34,753 nucleotides of DNA from positions 1 to 34,753 of the forward strand of contig JAFGNU010000052.1 in NCBI GenBank assembly GCA_016926875.1, written 5' to 3'. The notes beneath the pieces were generated by a model. It was not told the DNA's origin. It did no database searches and worked only from the letters and a program-made list of their open reading frames with translations. This document shows, piece by piece, positions 23,054-30,874 of this stretch (position 1 is its first letter; the number at the start of each line of letters is the position of its first letter). The DNA comes from Anaerolineae bacterium. Its GTDB lineage: Bacteria > Chloroflexota > Anaerolineae > Aggregatilineales > Aggregatilineaceae. A program made the position numbers and the translations under genes.

Positions 23054-25372
23054 ATGGCTGACTTGAAACAACAACTGGACGCTCTGCGTCAACGACTGGA
23101 AGCGCTGCCGTCAAGCGCCACCGCCAGCGAGATCGCCCAACTGGAAAGCGAAGCGCGAGCGCTGCTGGCGCAAAGCAAAAACACGCAGTATGAGCAGGCA
23201 GCCCGCAACCTGTTCACTGAGCTGGCCCGTCACGGCGCGCCAGCGTCGCCGGAAGCAGCGACGGTGCGCGGGCTGCTGAGACGCGCCCGGATTCGCAGTG
23301 AAATCGCCGGGGACGAGGACGATCTCGATGAAGCGGTTGATATTCTGGCCGAGGCGCTTGATCTCGATCCCGACAACCCGGAGACGCTCGACCTGCTGCA
23401 TCATACCGCCGAGCGCAGCCCGCAGTTAAGCCTGAAGGTGCGCGGCGTGCTGGAACGGTATGGGCAGGAGATGCGCGAAGCTGCCCCGCCTTCCTCGCCC
23501 ACGCCTGAATCGCGACCGTCCCCACGCGAGGACCGCCCCGCCAGGCGGCCAGCCGAGCCGCCCTCGGCAGAACCGGCGCCGTCTATTTCGCTTAGCGATC
23601 TGCTGTCGGACCTGACGCAGGCGTACTATTCCGGCGATTACCAGCGCTCGGTGGACCTTGCCAACCGCGTGTTAGCCGCCGAGCCGGACAATGCCCAGGC
23701 GCAAGAATACCGCCAGAAATCCGAAGATAACCTGCTGCGCGGCGTGGTGCCCGATCACCGCATCCCGTTTGATGCACGGGTGGCCTATAACCGGGCGAAT
23801 TCGCTGGTGCGCGCCGGGAACTATGACGAAGCCGAACGCCTGTACCGCGAAGCGCGTGACCTGGCGGCGCGGGCCGGGATCGCCAGTTGGAAAGACGTTG
23901 AGCAAGCCCTACTGGACATTCAAGACCTGGCGCTGGCGCGGGAACTGTTGGCCGAAGGGGATCGTCTGCTGGCTGCCGACGATTGGGATGCCGCGCTGCA
24001 AAAATACGAGGGCGCAATACGCGTGGTACCCAACGACCCGTTGGCGCAGGAACGGATCGACCTGGTGCGCAACGTGCGCCAGCAGTTTGATCAGGCGACC
24101 GTTCAATTGAACATGACCAGCGGTTCGCTCAGCGAGCGCGCCAGGGACTTGCAGCAGTTGCTAAATATGCTGGCCGGGATGCGGCAGTTGCTGCCGGGCA
24201 GCGAACGGCTCAAACACCTGGTTCGCGAGATCGAGTCCCGTGTGGATAACGTGATCGCGCAGTTGTATAACCAGGCCCAGGGCGCGCTGACCCGGACCGA
24301 TTCGGTCACGGTGCTGGAAGAACGTTTACGTCTGACCAGTGAGGCGGTTCGCGCGCTCGAAACTGCTGCCGAACTGGTGCCTGCCGACGAGGACATCAAC
24401 GGCCTGTTGCAGCGAGCACGCCAGAGTGAAGCCAACATGGCCGAGGCCCGGCATGTGATCGAGCGGTCGTCGGCGTTGATCGCGCAGAATTACGAGAATG
24501 AACTGAGTCAGGCGCGCTCGATGCTGGCCGGTTTGCGAAACTACGCGCAGGACCCGCGCTACCGGATGGTCGTGTCGGACCTGCTGGCCCGTCATCTGGA
24601 GCGAGTTGAGGCGGCGCTGGATGCAGGCGATTCACAGGCGGCGCAGCGCTGGCTGGATATGTCGAAAGAGGAACCATTCCGTATCCTGGGGCGGCGCACG
24701 GAGATTTTGCGGCTGGAAGAAAGCGTCCGCCAGATGCGGCGGCGGCGCTACACCGTGCTGACCATCAGCAGCATTATGGTGATCATCATCCTGGGGGCGG
24801 TAGCTGTGGCAACACGGCCTGCCTGGGAGCCGGTGATCAACCCGCCCAGCAGCACGCCCACGCTGACGGCCACGGTCACACCGCTGCCCAGCGCGACGCC
24901 GACATACACCAACACGCCAACGATCACACCCACTTACACCTGGACGCCAACGCCCAGCTATACACCAACGCATACCTGGACGCCGACACCCAGCTATACG
25001 CCGACGCACACGCCCACGCCCAGTATTACGCCGACGCCCAGCGATACGCCAACACCAACCGAAACGCCGACGCTGACCGAAACGCCGGTGCCTACCGATA
25101 CGCAGACCTACACGCCGACCCCGGCGGCGCTGTGCCGTATCCTGGTTGACCGGGAAGGCGCGAATGTACGCGCGCAGCCGAATCAAAGTTCAACGCGCGT
25201 GTTCACTGTGGCGCGCGGCCAGGCGATGAATGTGCTGGATCAGCGCTGGGGTGACGACGGCTTCCGGTGGTTCCAGGTGAAGTTCCAGGTCGAACAGTCC
25301 GAGATCACCGGCTGGATCGCGTCTTTCCTGGTGATCGAATTGACCGAATGCCCGGCCCTGCCACCTGAATAA
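23054..25372 (+). CDS. Helical-repeat protein with membrane helix, Thr/Pro stalk and outer SH3 domain
   Basis: A 772-residue protein. The N-terminal 140 residues are helical, followed by a Pro/Ser/Arg-rich linker (about 143-175). TPR-like and coiled-coil helices then run to about 555 (YYSGDYQRSVDLANRVLAAE and NYDEAERLYREARDLA are TPR-like). One membrane helix lies at about 566-588 (VLTISSIMVIIILGAVAVA). A Thr/Pro-rich stalk (about 596-690) contains a 36-base tandem repeat. A C-terminal bacterial SH3 domain (about 693-765) carries GANVRAQPNQSSTRVFTVARG and GWIASFLV. Architecture mirrors the large kinase-like protein, with helical repeats inside and a stalk and sensor outside, but without the kinase. 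GAGGA precedes the ATG by about ten bases. It is the last gene of the locus, and the tRNA-Val terminator lies just beyond. Confidence 0.87.
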   Translation: MADLKQQLDALRQRLEALPSSATASEIAQLESEARALLAQSKNTQYEQAARNLFTELARHGAPASPEAATVRGLLRRARIRSEIAGDEDDLDEAVDILAEALDLDPDNPETLDLLHHTAERSPQLSLKVRGVLERYGQEMREAAPPSSPTPESRPSPREDRPARRPAEPPSAEPAPSISLSDLLSDLTQAYYSGDYQRSVDLANRVLAAEPDNAQAQEYRQKSEDNLLRGVVPDHRIPFDARVAYNRANSLVRAGNYDEAERLYREARDLAARAGIASWKDVEQALLDIQDLALARELLAEGDRLLAADDWDAALQKYEGAIRVVPNDPLAQERIDLVRNVRQQFDQATVQLNMTSGSLSERARDLQQLLNMLAGMRQLLPGSERLKHLVREIESRVDNVIAQLYNQAQGALTRTDSVTVLEERLRLTSEAVRALETAAELVPADEDINGLLQRARQSEANMAEARHVIERSSALIAQNYENELSQARSMLAGLRNYAQDPRYRMVVSDLLARHLERVEAALDAGDSQAAQRWLDMSKEEPFRILGRRTEILRLEESVRQMRRRRYTVLTISSIMVIIILGAVAVATRPAWEPVINPPSSTPTLTATVTPLPSATPTYTNTPTITPTYTWTPTPSYTPTHTWTPTPSYTPTHTPTPSITPTPSDTPTPTETPTLTETPVPTDTQTYTPTPAALCRILVDREGANVRAQPNQSSTRVFTVARGQAMNVLDQRWGDDGFRWFQVKFQVEQSEITGWIASFLVIELTECPALPPE
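24938..25009 (+). repeat. 36-base tandem repeat, two copies, in the Thr/Pro stalk
   Basis: Two near-identical 36-base units (24938-24973 and 24974-25009), each encoding TWTPTPSYTPTH. They differ only at third-codon and similar silent positions. Shorter Thr-Pro repeats continue to about 25120. This is coding slippage-type repetition, not a CRISPR array. Confidence 0.8.
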
Positions 25373-25386
25373 CCTGATGGCGAATC

Positions 25387-25418
25387 AAAAAGCGGTCACT
25401 TCTTAAAAAGGTGACCGC
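25387..25418 (-). terminator. Terminator of the tRNA-Val gene
   Basis: Perfect 8-base stem GCGGTCAC (25392-25399) and GTGACCGC (25411-25418) with an 11-base loop. On the minus strand it is followed by TTTTT (25391-25387), so it terminates the tRNA transcript. No T-run follows on the plus strand. Confidence 0.8.
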
Positions 25419-25424
25419 CCGGTG

Positions 25425-25498
25425 TGGGTCGTACAAGACTTGAACTTGTGACCTCGTCGATGTCAACGACGCGCTCTAGCCAACTGAGCTAACGACCC
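25425..25498 (-). tRNA. tRNA-Val, anticodon GAC
   Basis: A full cloverleaf on the minus strand. The acceptor is GGGTCGT pairing with ACGACCC, and the D stem GCTC with GAGC. The anticodon stem CGTCG pairs with CGACG around loop TTGACAT. The 5-base variable loop is AGGTC, and the T stem ACAAG pairs with CTTGT around TTCAAGT. The anticodon GAC (bases 25462-25464) reads GUC and GUU codons. The discriminator is A at 25425. The next bases are CAC, so the 3' CCA is not encoded and must be added enzymatically. Confidence 0.97.
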
Positions 25499-25508
25499 AG
25501 ATGCCATC

Positions 25509-25537
25509 ATTATAGTGAAGCCAGCCGGTTTTGGCAA
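25509..25537 (-). promoter_or_regulatory. Promoter of tRNA-Val
   Basis: On the minus strand TTGCCA (25537-25532), a 17-base spacer and TATAAT (25514-25509). The mature tRNA starts ten bases after the -10 box. A near-consensus promoter. Confidence 0.82.
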
Positions 25538-25650
25538 GGATCGGAAACGTGCTTTGTCGGCGACAAACGGCGGGCTTACGCAGCATCCGAGGGCGGCCCT
25601 GCGCGGCAGTGTGATACCCTGATCCGATGACCCGAAGCAGGTGAGCAGCT

Positions 25651-26511
25651 ATGCCAGACACGATTCAGAACGCATTACCCTGCATAACCGGCGCAATATT
25701 TGTGCTGGCGCTGCTGGTGTTTCTGGTATCGCTGCGCCTGTTCCGGCGGAGCCGCTCGGATATATTCTGGCGGCGGCGGCGCGAAGCGGGTCAGCGCGGG
25801 TGGCGGCTGTTTTTGGTATCTATCGGGTTGTTGGGCATCAGCGGGATGTGTTGTGTTGTTACTGCCGGAGCGGCGATGCTGTCGGAAGATACTACACAGA
25901 CGCCCGCCACCTACATCGTGACAGGCGTCGCGTCGTTTCCTTCGCCCACAATTGCGGCGCAGCTATCACCGGATGCTGCACAGACGGTGCCGTCGCCAAC
26001 CGCTGCCGAAGATGTGGCCGAATCGCCCGTCCCGACGCCGGATAAAACGCCCACTCCTATGCCGCCAACGGTGATCATCATCACGGCCACGCCCGGCTAT
26101 ACGCCCACCGAAACGCCGCTGGTCACGTTCACGCCCAACGCGACCCCGCTTTTATCCAGCGTGACGCCCCAATCGGACGCCCGGATCACGATCACAGCGT
26201 TGGATGACCAGATATCCGACGCGCTGACCCCGGTGAACCCTCGCACCACCTTTGAGGCAGGCATCACGCGCATATACTTGTTTGTCCGGTTTCGTAACAT
26301 GACGCCGGGTGTGTTGTGGAAGCGGCTGTTGTACCGGGGCGGCGAACCGATTGACGGCAGTACTTACTTGTGGGGATCGGAAACCGGCGGCGAGACATAC
26401 TTCTTCTTTGGGAATGACAGCGGCTTTCCGCCGGGCGACTATGAAATCCGCCTGTATATCGGTGAGAACTCGGTTCCCATCAGCACCACCACGTTTACCA
26501 TCACCGAATAA
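25651..26511 (+). CDS. Two-helix membrane protein with Thr/Pro stalk and outer beta domain
   Basis: A 286-residue protein that I do not recognise. Membrane helices lie at about 12-30 (ITGAIFVLALLVFLVSLRLF) and about 53-73 (LFLVSIGLLGISGMCCVVTAG), with an Arg-rich loop between them (FRRSRSDIFWRRRREAGQR). A Thr/Pro-rich stalk spans about 85-170. The C-terminal domain of about 110 residues is strand-rich (ARITITALDD, RIYLFVRFRNM, YEIRLYIGENSVP), resembling an immunoglobulin-like fold. The topology would put the stalk and domain outside. AGGTGAG precedes the ATG. The downstream glycosyltransferase starts seven bases after its stop, so the two are probably one operon. Confidence 0.75.
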   Translation: MPDTIQNALPCITGAIFVLALLVFLVSLRLFRRSRSDIFWRRRREAGQRGWRLFLVSIGLLGISGMCCVVTAGAAMLSEDTTQTPATYIVTGVASFPSPTIAAQLSPDAAQTVPSPTAAEDVAESPVPTPDKTPTPMPPTVIIITATPGYTPTETPLVTFTPNATPLLSSVTPQSDARITITALDDQISDALTPVNPRTTFEAGITRIYLFVRFRNMTPGVLWKRLLYRGGEPIDGSTYLWGSETGGETYFFFGNDSGFPPGDYEIRLYIGENSVPISTTTFTITE

Positions 26512-26517
26512 CCCCGA

Positions 26518-28143
26518 ATGCAACACGCCTTGCACCGCGTAACACATCGCTTGCGGAAAATAGACCGGGCAACTGTCATGATTCTGCTGCTGATCCTGGC
26601 GGGGTTGGCGCTGCGGCTGGCGCTCTTGATCCATGCGGGCTGGCGCTACGACTACGATGAAGGCATGGTTGGGCTGCAAGTGCTGCACATTCTCGACGGC
26701 GCGCGGCCCGTATTCCATCCCGGCCAACCCTATCTTGCCGCGCTGGAATCCTACCTGATCGCGCCCGTCTTCTGGCTGTTTGGCGCCAACGCCGTCACGC
26801 TCAAGCTGATCCCCTGGCTGCTGTCGGGGGTGTATGTTGGCACAACCGGCTGGTTGGGCTGGCGCGCGTTCGACCGGCAGGTCGGCGTATTGAGCGCGCT
26901 GCTGGCCGCGTTTGCGCCCGCTTACCTGCTGGTGATCGGCATCAAAACATGGGGCGCGACTGCCGAAACGCTGGTGCTTGGCAACCTGTCCCTGATCTGT
27001 GCCAGCTATGTCCTGGATGGTACCCAACCATTATGCACCCGGCAGCGGGCGGCTGTGGCGTTGGGCTTTGTGAGCGGTGTAGCGTTCTGGGTGTCGTGGC
27101 TGATCGCGTTTTTTGCCGCGCCGATCCTGCTTGTGCTGCTGTGGCACGGGCGGGACGTGCTGCGCCGCCGCTGGTGGGCAATGGCCCTGGCATTCCTGGC
27201 GGGCAGCGCGCCGCTGTGGGGTTATAACCTGGCGCATGATTTTGCCACCTTTCGCCACCTGTTCAGCGACCAGGGCGATACCTGGGGCAACGCCTGGGCC
27301 GTGCTCGATCACCTGAACTACGATCTGGCGCCGCGCCTGGTGTCCGGCGATCCGGCGTGGCAGCTACTCAGTTGGGACGCGATCTGGTGGTTGCAGATCG
27401 TGTACGAAGGCGGGCTGATCGGGCTGCTGATCTGGGCACGGCGCGGCCCCTGGCAGGCGGCCCGCCGGACGACGCGCGTGATGCTGGCGCTGTTTGCGCT
27501 CTGTTTGCCGCCGGTCTACGTGCTCAGCGGCTACGGCAACCACGCGCTGAACGAGTTCGGCTTCGACGCGACCGGGCGCTACGTGTTGATGGTCCATGCC
27601 GTGCTGCCGGTCGGGGCGGCGGCGCTGTGCGTAGGGCTGGTACGCTGGCGCGCGTGGTTGAAATATCCGGCGGCGGCCATTCTAAGCAGCGTGATCAGCT
27701 TGAACCTGTTAGGAGCAGTACGGCTAAACCCGACGCAGGGCTTTGTTTCGCCCTACTACACTCGCCAGCCGCCCACGCTCGACCCGTTGATCGACTTTTT
27801 GGACGAACAGGGCATCCGGCATGTATGGGCGGACGTGGGCGTGGCGCATGTACTGATGTTCGAAACGCAGGAGCGTATCCTGGCCGCCGACTGGTACGAT
27901 ATTTACGGGGCGAAAGGCATCGTCCGCTTCCCCGATGTACCGCTGCAAATACAGGCCGCCGAACGTGTCGCGTTTGTCGAGGTGATCCTGCCCGGTCAAG
28001 CCAACACCCGCTTTGAGCAGGCGTTCCGCGCGTCCGGCGTGCCGCACGCGGTGGTTCGTGTGGCCCCCGATCTGCTGGTGATTGTCCCGTTTGCGCCGAT
28101 TGACCCGGCAGTACTGGGGGATGGGCTGGGCTACCAGTTCTGA
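26518..28143 (+). CDS. GT-C type membrane glycosyltransferase (ArnT/PMT-like)
   Basis: A 541-residue polytopic membrane protein with about ten hydrophobic helices in the first 400 residues, starting at about 19-38. The first outer loop carries acidic residues (Asp45, Asp47, Glu48 in YDYDEGM), where ArnT/PMT-like enzymes place their catalytic Asp-Glu. The C-terminal 140 residues are a soluble, mostly outer domain (FLDEQGIRHVWADVGVAHVLMFE). Enzymes of this fold transfer sugars from polyprenyl-phosphate donors to lipids or proteins on the outer face of the membrane. Given the neighbouring Thr/Pro-rich surface proteins, O-glycosylation of such stalks is an attractive idea but only inference. There is no Shine-Dalgarno; translation is probably coupled to the preceding gene. 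Confidence 0.78.
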   Translation: MQHALHRVTHRLRKIDRATVMILLLILAGLALRLALLIHAGWRYDYDEGMVGLQVLHILDGARPVFHPGQPYLAALESYLIAPVFWLFGANAVTLKLIPWLLSGVYVGTTGWLGWRAFDRQVGVLSALLAAFAPAYLLVIGIKTWGATAETLVLGNLSLICASYVLDGTQPLCTRQRAAVALGFVSGVAFWVSWLIAFFAAPILLVLLWHGRDVLRRRWWAMALAFLAGSAPLWGYNLAHDFATFRHLFSDQGDTWGNAWAVLDHLNYDLAPRLVSGDPAWQLLSWDAIWWLQIVYEGGLIGLLIWARRGPWQAARRTTRVMLALFALCLPPVYVLSGYGNHALNEFGFDATGRYVLMVHAVLPVGAAALCVGLVRWRAWLKYPAAAILSSVISLNLLGAVRLNPTQGFVSPYYTRQPPTLDPLIDFLDEQGIRHVWADVGVAHVLMFETQERILAADWYDIYGAKGIVRFPDVPLQIQAAERVAFVEVILPGQANTRFEQAFRASGVPHAVVRVAPDLLVIVPFAPIDPAVLGDGLGYQF

Positions 28144-28146
28144 TCT

Positions 28147-28995
28147 TCAGTCCGTTTCGACCAGGGGCGGCGCGGCCACCAGCGGCACCTGGCTGATGTC
28201 GCCTTCGGTGGTGGTCAGGCTGGCGAAAATCCAGGCAGTGCCGCCGCTAAAGCTGATCGCCCACCAACTGCTGTCTTCATTGCGCCCCACGATCACCACC
28301 CGGTCGCCGGGATTGAGCATACCCACCGTTGGGTAGTTGGTGCCCGGTCCCTGCCGCACGTTCACTATCGCTGCGCCCACCACGGCCACCGGACCGTCGG
28401 CGGGAGGCGTTGGCTGGGGCGGGCGGGGAGTCAGCGTTGGCACAGGGCTGGCTGTTGGATTGGCCTGTGCAGTGCGGGTAGGTTGTTCCGGCTGCGCAGT
28501 TTCGGACGGCTCAGGCCCTGGGGAAGCGGGTTCACCGGTTGTCACACTGCCGGACGGCAGTTGAATAGCTGGCAACCCGGTTACCTTGATGCTGGCATCG
28601 CTCAACCCCAACGGTGAGCCATCCGACCGGAACGCCTCGACCGTAACTAAGTGTCCGGTCTGCCCGGCAGCGATCCACCCCACCGTCCCGTCGAGCGATG
28701 GCTGTCCCGCTGGATCGGCAGATGTTATTTCCCCGATGGGCACATCGTCCATGCGGAATTCCAGCCGGGCGACACCTGCGGTCGGGTCCTGCGCAATAGC
28801 GTACATCTCGATTTGCGCGCCTTCGGCAAAGGTGCTGCCATTTTCCGGCGCGAGCAGCAGAATCAGGGGACTGCTTTCGATGTCCTGGGCTTTGTCTTCA
28901 ACGTCTGAGGATGTGGTGAGACTGCATGCCAGCGCCGCCAACGCCAGCGCTGCCAGGACAAGGGTGATCCGACGCCAGGGATTGTGTCCGATCAT
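28147..28995 (-). CDS. Lipoprotein with Ig-like region, Pro-rich linker and SH3 domain
   Basis: A 282-residue secreted lipoprotein. The signal peptide (RRITLVLAALALAALAC) ends in a lipobox with Cys24. Next is an Ig-like region at about 38-130 (PLILLLAPENGSTFAEGAQIEM as its opening strands, VARLEFRMDDVPIGE), a Ser/Pro/Thr-rich linker (about 140-200) and a C-terminal bacterial SH3 domain (about 203-265). The SH3 domain carries IVNVRQGPGTNYPTVGMLNPGD and TAWIFASL. Such domains bind cell-wall or peptide ligands. The ATG at 28995 has AAGGAG at good spacing. The frame continues upstream to 29283, but that would overlap the divergent gene and bury the signal peptide, so I rejected it. Convergent with the glycosyltransferase, three bases apart. 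Confidence 0.87.
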   Translation of the reverse strand: MIGHNPWRRITLVLAALALAALACSLTTSSDVEDKAQDIESSPLILLLAPENGSTFAEGAQIEMYAIAQDPTAGVARLEFRMDDVPIGEITSADPAGQPSLDGTVGWIAAGQTGHLVTVEAFRSDGSPLGLSDASIKVTGLPAIQLPSGSVTTGEPASPGPEPSETAQPEQPTRTAQANPTASPVPTLTPRPPQPTPPADGPVAVVGAAIVNVRQGPGTNYPTVGMLNPGDRVVIVGRNEDSSWWAISFSGGTAWIFASLTTTEGDISQVPLVAAPPLVETD

Positions 28996-29091
28996 GCGGG
29001 TTCTCCTTCGCCCGAAGAAGTAGGATAGCCTCTCGTGTGGGTGCCCTGTGCCCGCCAGATTAGCGGAAAAACAGCTATCGTGCAAAATGCG

Positions 29092-29120
29092 TGGTACAGA
29101 CCGGCGCTTTTGAATACAAT
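29092..29120 (+). promoter_or_regulatory. Promoter candidate for the DUF2804 gene
   Basis: TGGTAC (29092-29097), a 17-base spacer and TACAAT (29115-29120). The start of transcription near 29127 favours ATG 29167 over the in-frame ATG at 29119. The -35 match is only moderate. Confidence 0.45.
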
Positions 29121-29166
29121 GAACACACACGTACCGGACTTGTTGATCACAGGAGTCGCACGACCG

Positions 29167-30222
29167 ATGCGCGACCTGCGCCCCACGCCGCCCCAGCCGG
29201 TCTTTTACGGGCAAATACACTTTGGCACGTTCCGCGACCCATTCAGGACGGTTAACCTGATCGAGGCCGATATCTGCGGGCACCGCTGGGCGCCGCGCTG
29301 GTGGCGAAACTTGCGCTTAAAAGAATGGCAGCGTTTCGCCATCGTGAGCGACGAATTGTACTGCGGATGTGTCGTGTTTGATGCAAAGTATCTGGCAGCA
29401 TCGTTCTTTTGTGTCTACGACCGCGCAACCGGCCAGATGATCGAGCACAAACGCACGACGATGCAGCGCGGCGCGGTGCACGTGCCGGAGCAGCTTTATC
29501 GCGGTGATGGGCACTTCCGCCAGCCGGGCTACCATCTCCAGCTTCGCAACCGCTTACAGCAGGGAACACACTACCTGACAGCAGACATCCGGGGCACCCA
29601 CGACCTGCCGCCGGTGCGCGCCGCGTTCACCATAATAGAAGACTTGACGCGCATTCAGCCGTTGATCGTGGTGCTGCCCGTCAATGATTACCGCCGTCCT
29701 ATGTACACACACAAAGCTGTCTGCCCGGTTGAGGGCGTGTTGCAGGTGGGTGATCGGGTATGGGCGCTGTCCGCCGACCGCTGCCGGGCGCTGGTAGACG
29801 TGCAGAAAACGTACTATCCGCGCGAGGCGTTCTGGCGGTGGGCGAGCTTTGCGGGCCAGGATCAGGACGGTGTGCCGGTCGCTATCAACCTGACGCACAA
29901 CATGATCGTGGACGACGAACGGTGGAACGAGTGCTGCGCGTGGGTGGACGGCGCACTCAGCCGGTTCGGCGCGGCGCGGTTTGAGTTTGATCCGCATGAT
30001 ACACAGCAGCCCTGGCGCATGTTCACCACCGATGGCCGGGCTGATCTGGTTTTCACACCGGAGTGCGAGCGGGCCGAGTGTCTCGACCTGGCCGGGCTGG
30101 TGCGCTCTGATTTCCGCCAGCCATTCGGAGCCTATACGGGCTATTTTGTGGATGACGCAGGACAACGCCACGAAATACACGGCGCGCCCGGCGTGGCGGA
30201 GCACCATCTTTTGAAGGCATGA
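29167..30222 (+). CDS. DUF2804-family protein
   Basis: A 351-residue protein resembling the DUF2804 family, whose members are of unknown function. Typical parts are the N-terminal FYGQIHFGTFRDPFRTVNLIEAD, followed by WQRFAIVSDELYCGCVVFDAKY. A mid-region has paired strands and ALVDVQKTYYPREAFWRWASF. INLTHNM follows, and the C-terminal block is RQPFGAYTGYFVDDAGQRHEIHGAPGVAEHH. No signal peptide or membrane helix is present, so it is probably cytoplasmic. The frame is open from 29035. I chose ATG 29167 because AGGAG (29151-29155) precedes it and a promoter lies just upstream; the other candidate starts would fall in or before that promoter. Divergent from the SH3 lipoprotein. Confidence 0.8.
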   Translation: MRDLRPTPPQPVFYGQIHFGTFRDPFRTVNLIEADICGHRWAPRWWRNLRLKEWQRFAIVSDELYCGCVVFDAKYLAASFFCVYDRATGQMIEHKRTTMQRGAVHVPEQLYRGDGHFRQPGYHLQLRNRLQQGTHYLTADIRGTHDLPPVRAAFTIIEDLTRIQPLIVVLPVNDYRRPMYTHKAVCPVEGVLQVGDRVWALSADRCRALVDVQKTYYPREAFWRWASFAGQDQDGVPVAINLTHNMIVDDERWNECCAWVDGALSRFGAARFEFDPHDTQQPWRMFTTDGRADLVFTPECERAECLDLAGLVRSDFRQPFGAYTGYFVDDAGQRHEIHGAPGVAEHHLLKA

Positions 30223-30232
30223 GCGGTGGTAT

Positions 30233-30257
30233 CCCGGTAATTAGTCATTTTACCGGG
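30233..30257 (+). repeat. 8-base perfect inverted repeat upstream of the YjjX-like gene
   Basis: CCCGGTAA (30233-30240) and TTACCGGG (30250-30257), separated by nine bases. No T-run follows, so it is not a standard terminator. It overlaps the -35 region of the next promoter, so it may be an operator or a weak 3' stabilising hairpin for the preceding gene. Confidence 0.5.
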
Positions 30258-30261
30258 GCGA

Positions 30262-30270
30262 TGCTACAAT
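30262..30270 (+). promoter_or_regulatory. Extended -10 promoter for the YjjX-like gene
   Basis: TGCTACAAT (30262-30270) with a weak TTAGTC at 30241-30246 (18-base spacer). The leader to the ATG at 30300 is about 23 bases. No clear Shine-Dalgarno is seen in it. Confidence 0.55.
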
Positions 30271-30299
30271 GCGTGATGACCGTTCTGTGAGTTCGCATC

Positions 30300-30830
30300 A
30301 TGCTTATCGCCATCGGATCAACAAACCCTGTCAAATACAACGCTGCCCAGGCTGTGCTGGTGCCGATGTACCCGGATATTGAATTCATATGTGTTGATGT
30401 GCCGTCCGGCGTAGCGAGCCAACCATGGGGCAACAAAGCAACGCGAACCGGCGCGCTCAACCGGGCGCGGGCTGCCCTGGCCCAAACCGGCGCAGACCTG
30501 GCAATTGGCCTGGAAGGCGGGGTGCAGGAATCGGAATTTGGCTTGATGACCTGCGCGTGGTGTGTGCTGGTGGATACACACGGTCAGATCGGAGTGGGCG
30601 GCAATTCGAGCATTTTATTGCCCAAAGCTGTTGCAAACCGGCTGCGCCAGGGCGAGGAGTTGGGCGCAGCGATGGATCAACTGGTCAATGAGCACAATAC
30701 CAAGTGGCGCAACGGCGCGATTGGCATTCTGACCGGCGATTTGGAAACACGCCAGAGCGCATACGAGTCGATTCTCCGGCTGGCGCTGGCCCCGTTCCAG
30801 AACCCAGCCTGGTACCCGGTATCTGAATAA
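30300..30830 (+). CDS. yjjX: Inosine/xanthosine triphosphatase, NTPase of the YjjX family
   Basis: A 176-residue house-cleaning enzyme that hydrolyses non-canonical purine triphosphates (ITP, XTP), keeping them out of nucleic acids. It shows the family signature IAIGSTNPVKYNAAQAV, the GVASQPWGNKATRTGALNRA block, LAIGLEGGV with its acidic metal site, and NGAIGILTGDLETRQSAYESILRLALAPF, very typical of the C-terminus. The length matches the family (about 170-180). It is cytoplasmic. An extended -10 promoter lies just upstream; the start ATG has no strong Shine-Dalgarno. It does not appear operonic with the following lipoprotein, which begins 44 bases later with its own ribosome site, although read-through is possible. 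Confidence 0.93.
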   Translation: MLIAIGSTNPVKYNAAQAVLVPMYPDIEFICVDVPSGVASQPWGNKATRTGALNRARAALAQTGADLAIGLEGGVQESEFGLMTCAWCVLVDTHGQIGVGGNSSILLPKAVANRLRQGEELGAAMDQLVNEHNTKWRNGAIGILTGDLETRQSAYESILRLALAPFQNPAWYPVSE

Positions 30831-30874
30831 TGTGAATTGTTGCACGGTGGGCAACACTACTCAACGGGGGAATT

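Noticed and set aside
24900..25120. Closely spaced short repeats that could suggest a CRISPR array
   Set aside because: The repeats are in frame, encode Thr-Pro units, have no unique spacers of constant length, and no cas genes are nearby.
25392..25418. Terminator for the plus-strand kinase-like operon
   Set aside because: The stem has A residues before it and no T-run after it on the plus strand; the T-run is on the minus strand, matching the tRNA gene.
26152..27027. 291-residue minus-strand open frame
   Set aside because: It crosses two good plus-strand genes and has the composition of a shadow frame.
28996..29283. 96-residue N-terminal extension of the SH3 lipoprotein
   Set aside because: It would run into the divergent DUF2804 gene and bury a clear lipoprotein signal peptide.
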